From: CAZVLE01 sp964627855
GTDB lineage: Bacteria > Bacillota > Dethiobacteria > DTU022
DNA: 18,781 nt
Reading direction: 5' to 3'
NCBI GenBank assembly: GCA_964627855.1
Contig: CAZVLE010000105.1
Span: 1 to 18,781 of the forward strand
Part shown: positions 8,219-14,876 of the stretch, piece by piece
How positions within the stretch are numbered: position 1 is the first letter of the stretch
Layout: every line of letters begins with the position of its first letter
The notes under the pieces: model-generated
What the model saw: the letters and a program-made list of their open reading frames with translations, nothing else
Databases searched by the model: none
Told to the model about the DNA's origin: nothing
Program-made: the position numbers and the translations under genes

Positions 8219-9598
8219 ATGCCAGGCAAAACTTTACCTATTGTAACAGGGGTCATTACCCTGATTGACCCCCGGGAAGAGTTCTACACGAATTTTCTTG
8301 AAACAAAGGGCATGGATCTGCGTGAGCAGTATGGCTTTAATCATGAAGGAGCTCTTGCCCTTGTTGCTGATGAAGAGGTTGTCGACCTGGGCATAGTCGA
8401 CAGCCGGGATGGCCTGATCCATGCTGCAGAAGTACTGGCAAAGACCGGATCTGATTTGCTAATCCTCAATATGCCTGGCTGGACACCCCCGGGGTGGGGA
8501 GGGTTACTCTATACTCTGACCGGGGTACCTGTTCTTATCAATGCTTCGTTCGCCCTTTCGGGTCCGATGGCGATGAGAGGGGAACTGGCGGCAATCGGGG
8601 CTGATGCTGAAATTTCCTTTGGTGACCCCGACCTGGTTTCCGGTTGTGTAGAGGAAGCCCGGGCCAGAAAGCTTGCTGATTCTCTGAAAGGGATCAGGGC
8701 GGCCCGCATTGGCGGTTTTAGCATGAATATGCACTATGCCGAACCGGGCCCCGCGGCTGCGCTTAGAAAATTCGGGGTTGATATTGATCCGGTAGACGGT
8801 TCAAGAATTCTTCTTAAGGCCGGCAGGTTGGACAATCAGCGGATAGCAAAGTTTATGGAAGCTTTGAAAAACTCCACTGCTTCATTTCCCGAAGATACCG
8901 GCCTTCTTGAGAGCCAGGTTAGTTATTACCTTGCCCTGAAAGACCTGGCTGAAGAAGAAAATTATGCGTTCATGTCCCTGCAGTGCCAGCCCGAGTTTTC
9001 TGATTATCATGGAGCCCTCTGCATGGCTGCATCTTTTCTACCTTCTCCGGTAGATCCTGAAGGAGAAAAAAGAGTTATACCTGTTTCCTGCGAGGGCGAT
9101 TTTTTCGCTGCCCTTTCCTGTTATCTGCTTTATCGCCTGTCGGGGCAACCACCATTTTTTGGCGATTTGATTTTACCCTTTTTTGATGATAATACGATCG
9201 CCCTGCAGAATTGCGGAGGGGCATCGGTATGGCATTCATGCCGGAGTGCCAGCCTGGAGGAAAACCTGTCCAGAACCTGTGTTGTGCGCAACCTGCAGGG
9301 TAAAAGCATTTCATTTGCCCTCGATTATATTGCAACGTCATGTTCCGAGGCTACATTGTTCTCGATGGGACCGAAAACAAAATCCTTTTGGGCTGCTGCC
9401 GAGAAAGTTGAAATCGTTGAGCGCACTGATTTGAAAGCTCTGATCATGGAATGGCCTACCATTTTCATAAAAGCTCCGGATGCGAGGGGCCTGCTCAATT
9501 GTATCTATTCACAACACATTGGCCTGGTTCCGGGAGATTACAAAGATACTATGATTAAATTTGAGAAAATGCTTGAAAGAGGTGTTTTTGATGAATAA
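8219..9598 (+). CDS. FucI/AraA-superfamily sugar isomerase-like protein
   Basis: This protein of 459 residues, from the ATG at 8219, probably interconverts an aldose and a ketose with a bound divalent metal. It has the pattern of L-fucose/L-arabinose isomerase-like proteins. An N-terminal Rossmann-like part carries LNMPGWTPPGWGGLL (residues 83-97) and ARIGGFSMNMHY. A C-terminal part carries QPEF (Glu259), CEGDFFAAL (Glu292, Asp294) and QHIGLVPGDY (His432), which correspond to the Glu/Asp/His metal ligands of FucI. The position usually reading HCG is NCGG. The family-level match is moderate, and it is not orthologous to canonical FucI (about 590 residues) or AraA (about 500). The start is ATG because GAGGGAG (8204-8210) sits 8 nt upstream; the in-frame GTG codons at 8210 and 8216 are too close to it. 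The end overlaps the kinase by 8 nt. Confidence 0.7.
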   Translation: MPGKTLPIVTGVITLIDPREEFYTNFLETKGMDLREQYGFNHEGALALVADEEVVDLGIVDSRDGLIHAAEVLAKTGSDLLILNMPGWTPPGWGGLLYTLTGVPVLINASFALSGPMAMRGELAAIGADAEISFGDPDLVSGCVEEARARKLADSLKGIRAARIGGFSMNMHYAEPGPAAALRKFGVDIDPVDGSRILLKAGRLDNQRIAKFMEALKNSTASFPEDTGLLESQVSYYLALKDLAEEENYAFMSLQCQPEFSDYHGALCMAASFLPSPVDPEGEKRVIPVSCEGDFFAALSCYLLYRLSGQPPFFGDLILPFFDDNTIALQNCGGASVWHSCRSASLEENLSRTCVVRNLQGKSISFALDYIATSCSEATLFSMGPKTKSFWAAAEKVEIVERTDLKALIMEWPTIFIKAPDARGLLNCIYSQHIGLVPGDYKDTMIKFEKMLERGVFDE

Positions 9599-10502
9599 GT
9601 ACGTATTTGGTATCGGTACTGCCACTGTTGACCTGATCGGCAGAGTCCCTTCATTTCCTGAGCCTGATGGATTTTCGATCATGTTGGAATTTGATCGTCA
9701 GATTGGCGGCCCCGTTTCTAATGCCCTGGCGGCCTTAGCACGCCTTGGCGAAAAAGCAATGTGGTCAGGCCGGGTCGGTGACGATGAATTTGGGCGCTGG
9801 ATAATCGATGACTTTAAGGCCGAGGGAGTACTTCTTGATGTATTTGTTGATGAAAACGGGACTACCCCACTTAGTTTTATCCTTGTCGACAGCAATACAG
9901 GCAGCCGAAGCATAATATTTCACCCGGGCTGCTCTCTTCTCCTGGAGCGAGACCTGTCTCCCGATATTCTGAAGAGCTCCAAGCTTATTCATCTTGATGG
10001 CGGGTTAGTCGACGGCGCTTTCCAGGCTGCCCGGTACGGCAGGGAACACGGCATAAAGGTTTCCCTTGATGCCGGGGTGCCGTTCCCCGGCCTTGATGAC
10101 ATGCTTGAGCTTGTCGATATCTTTATGCCCACCCTGGAGATTGCCCGTAATCTTACCGGTGAAGATAGGGTAGAAGACTGTTTACGAAAACTACAGCAAT
10201 CTGGTCCTAAAATCATAATCATCACCCATGGAGAAGAAGGCAGCTGGGGTCTGGAGGATAGTGAAACCGTCCATGCGGATGCTGTTAAAGTGGAAGCAGT
10301 TGATACCACCGGTTGCGGAGATGCTTTCCACGGAGCTTATCTCTATGGAGAGCTTAAGAGTTGGCCTCTGCAGCAGAAACTTGTTTTTGCCAATGCCTAT
10401 GCTGCCCTGAAGGCTACCCGATTGGGTGGTCGCAGGGGCTTGCCTACGATGGAGGAGATGATTGCTTTCACCCGGGAACAGGATTTAATCCTGGACCTGT
10501 AA
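9591..10502 (+). CDS. PfkB-family carbohydrate kinase
   Basis: This 303-residue ribokinase/PfkB-family kinase transfers ATP phosphate to a sugar hydroxyl. Marks are the N-terminal GIGTATVDLIG, signature 1 (IGGPVSNALAALARLG, 38-53), and signature 2 DTTGCGDAFHGA (238-249). In signature 2 Gly241-Cys-Gly-Asp244 forms the anion hole and catalytic base; GCGD replaces the commoner GAGD. The start chosen is ATG 9591, with AGAGGTG close upstream; the TTG at 9561 would add ten residues inside the isomerase gene. It overlaps the isomerase stop by 8 nt. Between an isomerase and aldolases, it most likely phosphorylates the ketose product, comparable in role to sulfofructose kinase, tagatose-6-P kinase or 1-phosphofructokinase. 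The specific substrate is not evident. Confidence 0.9.
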   Translation: MNKYVFGIGTATVDLIGRVPSFPEPDGFSIMLEFDRQIGGPVSNALAALARLGEKAMWSGRVGDDEFGRWIIDDFKAEGVLLDVFVDENGTTPLSFILVDSNTGSRSIIFHPGCSLLLERDLSPDILKSSKLIHLDGGLVDGAFQAARYGREHGIKVSLDAGVPFPGLDDMLELVDIFMPTLEIARNLTGEDRVEDCLRKLQQSGPKIIIITHGEEGSWGLEDSETVHADAVKVEAVDTTGCGDAFHGAYLYGELKSWPLQQKLVFANAYAALKATRLGGRRGLPTMEEMIAFTREQDLILDL

Positions 10503-10547
10503 TAGGAATTAGAACAATAAATAAAAGACAACTGAGGTGGTGGAACG

Positions 10548-11105
10548 ATGACCGGTATCAAGATCAGACTGAGCCGTTTTGCTGAAAACAGCGACGGCGT
10601 ATTTGATCTGAGCCTGGGAGGACCCAGGCCTGCAAATTATTCTGCCTTAATAGTATTCCCCCACCAGCTACCCGAATTGCTGGCAGAAGAATCTTATTTC
10701 AAAGGAATAGCGCTTATAATCAGGCTAACCGGTTGGGATGGCAGCAAAATGTCCTGCCTGTGTGGTGCTGAAACAGCTGCTGCTCTGGGCGGTGACAGTT
10801 GTGCAGTCGACCTGGTTGCCGGTTATGAAGACACCCTTGAGATAGAGTCGATGCGGTTACTGGCTCACGCTGTAAAAGAAGCCCATGCGTTGGGGTTGCC
10901 GGTAGTGGCGGTGATTAGGCTTAATAAAGCATGCAGTGATTATTCTGCCTGCCTTGAAGTACCCCTGGCTGCTGCCGAGGAAATTGGAGCAGATGCAGTT
11001 ATTCTGCCCACAGAAGCAGCCGCCGGTTTTTCACCCACATATCAATCAACGGTTCCCCTTTTCATAGCCGGAGCTGATGGTGTGGCTGGGAGGTTAATAA
11101 TATGA
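10548..11105 (+). CDS. Truncated, probably non-catalytic paralogue of the DhnA/FbaB class I aldolase family
   Basis: This 185-residue protein is the shorter, degenerate sibling of the next gene. The first ten residues are nearly identical (M-T/N-GIKIRLSR), and by hand the rest aligns: ALIIR (55-59) with ALIIR (76-80), ALGLPVVA (114-121) with SLGLPLIA, IGADAVILP (146-154) with LGASALKVP, VPLFIAGAD with IPVWVLGGA. The Schiff-base lysine position of the partner (Lys187) is Ile152 here. The Asp-His segment near residue 25 is missing, and the protein ends before the phosphate-binding GRN loop. It therefore cannot be an ordinary class I aldolase. The ribosome site GAGGTGG is strong (about 8 nt before ATG), and the frame is intact and overlaps the next gene by 4 nt (ATGA). 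That suggests a maintained protein, perhaps a structural subunit of a heteromer, rather than a dead gene. Confidence 0.65.
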   Translation: MTGIKIRLSRFAENSDGVFDLSLGGPRPANYSALIVFPHQLPELLAEESYFKGIALIIRLTGWDGSKMSCLCGAETAAALGGDSCAVDLVAGYEDTLEIESMRLLAHAVKEAHALGLPVVAVIRLNKACSDYSACLEVPLAAAEEIGADAVILPTEAAAGFSPTYQSTVPLFIAGADGVAGRLII

Positions 11106-11887
11106 ACGGTATAAAAATCAGGCTCAGCCGATTAATGAGTCCCTCAGACGGGCGCAGCTATATAGTTGCCGCCGATCATGCTTTTCTGATGGGTCCTTCT
11201 CCCGGCACTTATAACCTTGCTTTAACCCTTAAGGAAGTAATAAAAGGAAACCCGGATGGAATATTGTTAAGTAAAGGCAGGGCCAGGCTGCTGGCTTCGC
11301 TGTTCGAAGGACGGGATGCACCGGCCTTGATAATCAGGGCAGACTGGTTCAGTGGACCGCGTTTTTTTTCTCAGCAACTGCCCATGAGTCAGATGGAAAA
11401 TTATGCAGCATGTAGCGCCAGTGAAGCTTTATCACTTGGGGCAGAAGCGATTATGGTTTATCACCTGGCAGGATTTACCCCGGAATATGAACGACGTGGC
11501 TATGCCATGGCAGCCGCTGCGATAAGGGAAGGAATTTCCTTAGGACTACCTCTGATCGCCGAACCACTACCCGGCAATCCTACTGCCGATGAAGATGAAA
11601 AAGTTAAGGCTCTGGTTGATGCAGCATGCCGCTTTGAGGCTTTGGGCGCTTCTGCACTAAAAGTACCATTTATCAATGAAGAGGGGCTCAGAAGCCTGGT
11701 TGCTGCTGTAAAGATCCCTGTCTGGGTTTTAGGCGGTGCTAAAGAAGAGCATGAAGAAGCTGTTTATGAAAAAGCGGCTGCCTATATTTCTTTCGGAGCA
11801 AGTGGTATAGTTTTCGGCCGCAATGTAATTCAGGCCGATAATCCAGCGGAAGTCAGCAGCAGGCTGTGCAGCGTAGTTCATAATTGA
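11102..11887 (+). CDS. Class I aldolase of the DhnA/FbaB/LsrF (DeoC-like) family
   Basis: This 261-residue TIM-barrel aldolase is likely to cleave a ketose phosphate into two three-carbon units. Marks in order are VAADHAFLMGP (22-32, the DH...GP motif), IIRADW, LIAEPLPG (151-158), LGASALKVPF (181-190) with Lys187 as the Schiff-base residue, VWVLGGAK (207-214), and GIVFGRNVIQADNP (235-248), which forms the phosphate-binding end as in FbaB and LsrF. GGGAGGT-like sequence (GGGAGGT, 11088-11094) lies 7 nt before the ATG. It is the last gene of the operon and overlaps its truncated paralogue by 4 nt. It is of the FbaB/DhnA type, not the LacD/YihT type. The precise substrate is unknown; a ketose 1-phosphate or 1,6-bisphosphate is expected from the kinase next door. 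Confidence 0.85.
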   Translation: MNGIKIRLSRLMSPSDGRSYIVAADHAFLMGPSPGTYNLALTLKEVIKGNPDGILLSKGRARLLASLFEGRDAPALIIRADWFSGPRFFSQQLPMSQMENYAACSASEALSLGAEAIMVYHLAGFTPEYERRGYAMAAAAIREGISLGLPLIAEPLPGNPTADEDEKVKALVDAACRFEALGASALKVPFINEEGLRSLVAAVKIPVWVLGGAKEEHEEAVYEKAAAYISFGASGIVFGRNVIQADNPAEVSSRLCSVVHN

Positions 11888-12208
11888 GTAAATATTAGAG
11901 AACGATTCCATATTGCAACATCAGTAGTTTCATTCTTTTGCAATTTAGGGTGATTCTATGCCGAAAAGCGAGTAAGCTTAGAGGCCGGTGTTACTGACAC
12001 CTTGTATTGATGGTTTTTATCCATTCGTTAATTACCACCGACTTTTTCATCAGCCCAAATGATTTTTTTTCTTTCACCTTTTCCACCTCGGAAAATGTAA
12101 CTGTCTATGTTCTCCTCGTTTACCGGACACAACTGTATATTTGCTTACTTGTCATTTTGTGAGAAAAGTGCAGGGGTAAGGTAAATTTTCTTCGCTTTAT
12201 CAGTTGCC
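11888..12208. other. Intergenic region after the sugar operon
   Basis: A perfect 7-bp inverted repeat ATTGCAA (11912-11918) / TTGCAAT (11938-11944) with a 19-nt spacer lies just after the aldolase stop. A small hairpin GGTGT/ACACC (11987-12001) is followed by a loose T-rich stretch. Either may help end the operon transcript, but neither is a convincing intrinsic terminator. On the minus strand an open frame at 12028-12144 (38 codons, including DSYIFRGGKGERKKIIWAD) has no start codon; it may be a fossil of a gene or chance. Confidence 0.35.
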
Positions 12209-12237
12209 TTGAAATAATTTACTTCTACAACTATAAT
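12209..12237 (+). promoter_or_regulatory. Strong sigma-A-like promoter of the MntA/HepT module
   Basis: TTGAAA (12209-12214) and TATAAT (12232-12237) are 17 nt apart, near consensus. Only 6 nt separate the -10 box from the ATG at 12244, so transcription would begin at or next to the start codon. No Shine-Dalgarno sequence precedes that ATG, which fits a leaderless mRNA. Confidence 0.7.
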
Positions 12238-12243
12238 TAGCTT

Positions 12244-12687
12244 ATGAACAAGAGCTTGAAAGATTCAACATTCAAAGTATTAAAGGCCTACTTTGCCAAA
12301 AGGCCACAAATCTGTGCTGTTTATCTATTTGGCTCAGTAGCTAAAGGGATGTCCAGAATAACCATCGACATAGACTTGGGTATTCTGTTTGCTGCCGGGC
12401 TATCTTCTCTTAAACGTTTCGAAATCAAGCTGGAAATCAAAAATGACCTGGAAGAATTACTTGGACAAAAAGTTGATATTGTTGATATGGAAAGCGCCGA
12501 TCTTTTTTTTCTGCACCAGATGATGCTTAATAAAATACTATTTGTGGACTACGATCAAGAGCGCCGGGTTGCCTTCGAAACAGCAAAACGCCGTGATTAC
12601 TTTGATAGAAAAAACTTTTACGAAGAATACCATAGCCAGTCCCTAAAAAGGCTTGAAATGATGAGGGAAAAATACAGTCATGGTTGA
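12244..12687 (+). CDS. mntA: MntA-type nucleotidyltransferase antitoxin
   Basis: This 147-residue minimal nucleotidyltransferase has the GSx10DxD motif of MntA (Gly30-Ser31, Asp42-Ile-Asp44). MntA antitoxins neutralise HepT by transferring AMP units to a tyrosine in the toxin's active-site motif. The downstream partner overlaps it by 8 nt, as is typical of this module. The start is the ATG immediately behind the promoter; there is no ribosome site, so initiation is probably leaderless. Alternative in-frame starts would remove the beginning of the fold. Confidence 0.88.
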   Translation: MNKSLKDSTFKVLKAYFAKRPQICAVYLFGSVAKGMSRITIDIDLGILFAAGLSSLKRFEIKLEIKNDLEELLGQKVDIVDMESADLFFLHQMMLNKILFVDYDQERRVAFETAKRRDYFDRKNFYEEYHSQSLKRLEMMREKYSHG

Positions 12688-13108
12688 AAAAGAAGTTATT
12701 GTTAGGCGCCTAACATTGCTTGAAGAATACTGCCGCGATTTACATAACGCCCGAGAATCTATCGATTTTAATGACTTTAAACATGACAAAGTATTGCGGC
12801 GTTATGTCGAAAGAACTCTACAGCTGGCCATTGAAGCCTGTTTAGATATTACCAGCCACATTATTGCTTATGAAGGATACAGGGAACCAAAGGATAACAA
12901 GGATATTTTTGCAGTTTTACAAGAAGAGTCTTTTCTCGATGACGGACAAACAGTTAATTTGAAAAAGATGGCCCAGTTTCGCAATATACTGGTTTACGAC
13001 TACACCAAAATAGATCCGGAGATTGTATACAGTATTTTGCAAAAACATTTGGTTGATATTCTTGATTACGCTCAGATGATCAAGGAACAGTTTACCAGCA
13101 ATGACTAA
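12680..13108 (+). CDS. hepT: HepT-like HEPN RNase toxin with altered active-site motif
   Basis: This 142-residue all-helical HEPN (DUF86) protein is the toxin half of a MntA/HepT system. The family motif is R-x4-6-H-x-Y, where Arg and His support RNA cleavage and the Tyr is the AMPylation target. Here the segment reads RNILVYDY (101-108): Arg101 and Tyr108 are kept but the His position is Tyr106. The remaining sequence (RTLQLAIEACLDITSHIIA, MAQFRN, TKIDPEIVYSIL) is ordinary for the family. A GAGGGA-like site lies within the end of mntA. The substitution may weaken or abolish RNase activity, or be a natural variant; the sequence cannot decide. Confidence 0.85.
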   Translation: MVEKEVIVRRLTLLEEYCRDLHNARESIDFNDFKHDKVLRRYVERTLQLAIEACLDITSHIIAYEGYREPKDNKDIFAVLQEESFLDDGQTVNLKKMAQFRNILVYDYTKIDPEIVYSILQKHLVDILDYAQMIKEQFTSND

Positions 13109-13116
13109 CCCGTGCG

Positions 13117-13130
13117 AACCGGGAACGGTT
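13117..13130 (+). terminator. Small GNRA-loop hairpin after hepT
   Basis: AACCG (13117-13121), loop GGAA, CGGTT (13126-13130) lies 9 nt after the hepT stop and is followed by an imperfect T-rich stretch. It is a possible weak terminator between convergent genes. The rest of 13131-13292 shows only a short GGGAA/TTCCC hairpin near 13269-13281, which could serve the opposite strand. Confidence 0.25.
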
Positions 13131-13292
13131 TCCGTTTATATCCTCCGGACTAAAAGCCATACTTAAGGTAACCCTCAAAGAGGCTTCATGACACGACTCA
13201 CCGGTTATCAAAGCATATACAGCTGAGCAGTTAACTCTGAAAAAATATTGCGGGATAAAGCACGTCAAGGGAAACGTTCCCAGATCGCCTGA

Positions 13293-13694
13293 TTAACGTG
13301 TATACTTGCGAAAACCGCTTACCAGTGCCTGCTGCGGCAGTTTTTCCAGCAGCTCTTTGGGTATATCTCCGGGACCCAGGCAGGTAGCTCCGCGTGGCCG
13401 CAGCACTTTTGCACGGATCGCTTCCATGATCCGGGCAAGATCTATATCTTTTATACACCTGGCTCCGCAAGTAAAGCAGGAGGCACAGATCCAGGGGGTT
13501 TTACTGTTAACAAGTTTATCTTCTTCACCCATCTGCAGGTAAAGCAATACCTCGCGTGGGAGCAGGTCCATAGCGGAAATGAGCGGGCAACCGGCAGTAC
13601 ACTTCCCGCACTGTATGCAATTATAAAAGTCCTCACCGCTTCTTTCCATGATTTCACTGTGCAGCTTGCTTGCTGCATTATCCTGCTTTTGCAT
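13293..13694 (-). CDS. hdrC: Heterodisulfide reductase subunit C-like iron-sulfur protein
   Basis: This 133-residue cytoplasmic ferredoxin-like protein has two [4Fe-4S] motifs: CIQCGKCTAGCP (Cys26, 29, 32, 36) and CASCFTCGARC (Cys70, 73, 76, 80). The second motif lacks the usual proline after its last cysteine. HdrC passes electrons to HdrB. The start overlaps the hdrB stop (TAATG), so the pair is translationally coupled. No hdrA, flavin-based electron-bifurcation gene or membrane HdrE lies beside it, so the electron donor is not known. Similar HdrBC-like pairs are also found with succinate or thiol:fumarate reductases and other oxidoreductases. Confidence 0.88.
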   Translation of the reverse strand: MQKQDNAASKLHSEIMERSGEDFYNCIQCGKCTAGCPLISAMDLLPREVLLYLQMGEEDKLVNSKTPWICASCFTCGARCIKDIDLARIMEAIRAKVLRPRGATCLGPGDIPKELLEKLPQQALVSGFRKYTR

Positions 13695-14491
13695 TAACCT
13701 ATAACCTCCTGTACTTCCAGGTTTAATGCCTCTGACAAAGGCTCACTGAAGAAGGATATCTTTATCTTTCCTTCCTTTACAGCTGGTGTTTGCTCCAGGT
13801 TATAGTAGCAAAGGGGGCACGCTGTTGTCAGCTCCTCCGCTCCGTAATCAAGTGCCATGTTAACAATATTGCTTGACGCTTCTTCCATAACCTGCTTCTC
13901 CGACACGGCCAGGTATGCCCCGCAGCACTTATTTCTAAAGGGGAAAGTGATCACTTCCGCTCCCAAGGCATGTAAGAAATCTTCCATAATGCGAGGCCTT
14001 TCCGGATTGTCAAAAGCCATTTCATCGGCCGGACGCAACAGCATGCATCCATAATAAGCCGCCACGCGGCGTCCTTCCAGGGGCTTTTTAACCTTTTCTT
14101 TCAGTGCATCCCAACCCAGTTCATTCCGCAAAAGTTCAAGGTAGTGAAGGACCGGTGTTTCACCGGGATATTCCTCCTCCAGGTAACTGCTTATTTTATC
14201 CCTGGCATCTTTATCTGCAGCAAGCCTTACCCTGGTACGCTTGAGTACATGATAGCAGGCGGAGCATAAAGTCACAACCGGCCTATCTTTAGCCGCATAT
14301 AAGGTCCTGGACGGCGAAACCAGCATTATGATCTCGTCATCGGTCAGGGGGTAAACGGCTCCACAGCACTGCCATTCGTCAAACTCTTCCAAAGGCAGCC
14401 CCAGTTCAGCGGCTGCCAGCAAGGCTGTTTTTTCCATTACAGAAGCTGCTTTATCCTTCAGGGTACATCCCGGAAAGTAGAGGTAACTCAA
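13694..14491 (-). CDS. hdrB: Heterodisulfide reductase subunit B-like protein (two CCG domains)
   Basis: This 265-residue protein has two cysteine-rich CCG domains: Cys9, Cys42-Cys43, Cys76 and Cys79; then Cys149, Cys189-Cys190, Cys225 and Cys228. In HdrB these bind noncubane [4Fe-4S] clusters that reduce a disulfide such as CoM-S-S-CoB. In bacteria the physiological disulfide or acceptor is usually unknown. The start is TTG with a strong GGAGGT 7 nt upstream. The first motif has a slightly short gap between the CC pair and the CxxC. Together with the overlapping hdrC it forms a two-gene operon convergent with mntA-hepT. Confidence 0.88.
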   Translation of the reverse strand: MSYLYFPGCTLKDKAASVMEKTALLAAAELGLPLEEFDEWQCCGAVYPLTDDEIIMLVSPSRTLYAAKDRPVVTLCSACYHVLKRTRVRLAADKDARDKISSYLEEEYPGETPVLHYLELLRNELGWDALKEKVKKPLEGRRVAAYYGCMLLRPADEMAFDNPERPRIMEDFLHALGAEVITFPFRNKCCGAYLAVSEKQVMEEASSNIVNMALDYGAEELTTACPLCYYNLEQTPAVKEGKIKISFFSEPLSEALNLEVQEVIG

Positions 14492-14635
14492 ATCTTACAC
14501 CTCCAGCGTTTTGTTGATCAATTGCAGTGGCTATATTGCTTAATTCATTATTACAGGGCAAAGATCCTTTTTAAAGGCGATGGAGTTTTTCCTTAATTCG
14601 CCAGGTTAAGCCCGGAATAGAGCAATCACAATAGA

Positions 14636-14663
14636 ATTATAACACAGGGAAGAGGCTGATCAA
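14636..14663 (-). promoter_or_regulatory. Candidate promoter of hdrBC
   Basis: On the minus strand TTGATC (14663-14658) and TATAAT (14641-14636) are 16 nt apart, a good sigma-A-like match. It implies a leader of about 135 nt before hdrB. The remaining DNA between this promoter and the regulator gene (14664-14876) shows no gene and no clear terminator; a 5-bp repeat AATTG/CAATT lies near 14813-14827. Confidence 0.5.
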
Positions 14664-14876
14664 AGCAGATTGGAAAGGTTGGCTCAATATATTATCCGTA
14701 CACCAATATCTTAAAAAACAGATGGTTTACTTCCCGACACCTGAAGCGGCTTACTTTGTATAGATCAGCATTATAGATTAGCTGCAGGCAGCCGGTAAGT
14801 TCACCGTCAGGCAATTGTGCTGCAATTACTCCCTGCTAATAAGAAGGGTGATAACAAGGGCAAAGAGTTTGCAGGT

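Noticed and set aside
10548..11105. Frameshifted first half of a single aldolase gene
   Set aside because: The next gene is a full-length aldolase with its own start and the same N-terminal residues, so the short gene is a paralogue and not a broken part of it.
3345..11887. Sulfoquinovose (sulfo-EMP, yih-type) operon
   Set aside because: The logic is similar (symporter, mutarotase, isomerase, PfkB kinase, aldolase). But there is no GH31 sulfoquinovosidase and no sulfolactaldehyde reductase or dehydrogenase, and the aldolase is of the FbaB/DhnA type, not YihT/LacD. The substrate was therefore left open.
11987..12001. Intrinsic terminator of the sugar operon
   Set aside because: The stem is only 5 bp and the following T-rich stretch is interrupted, so it does not meet a reasonable standard for a terminator.
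14512..14876. Small gene between hdrB and the regulator
   Set aside because: Only very short open frames are present, without ribosome sites or protein-like features.
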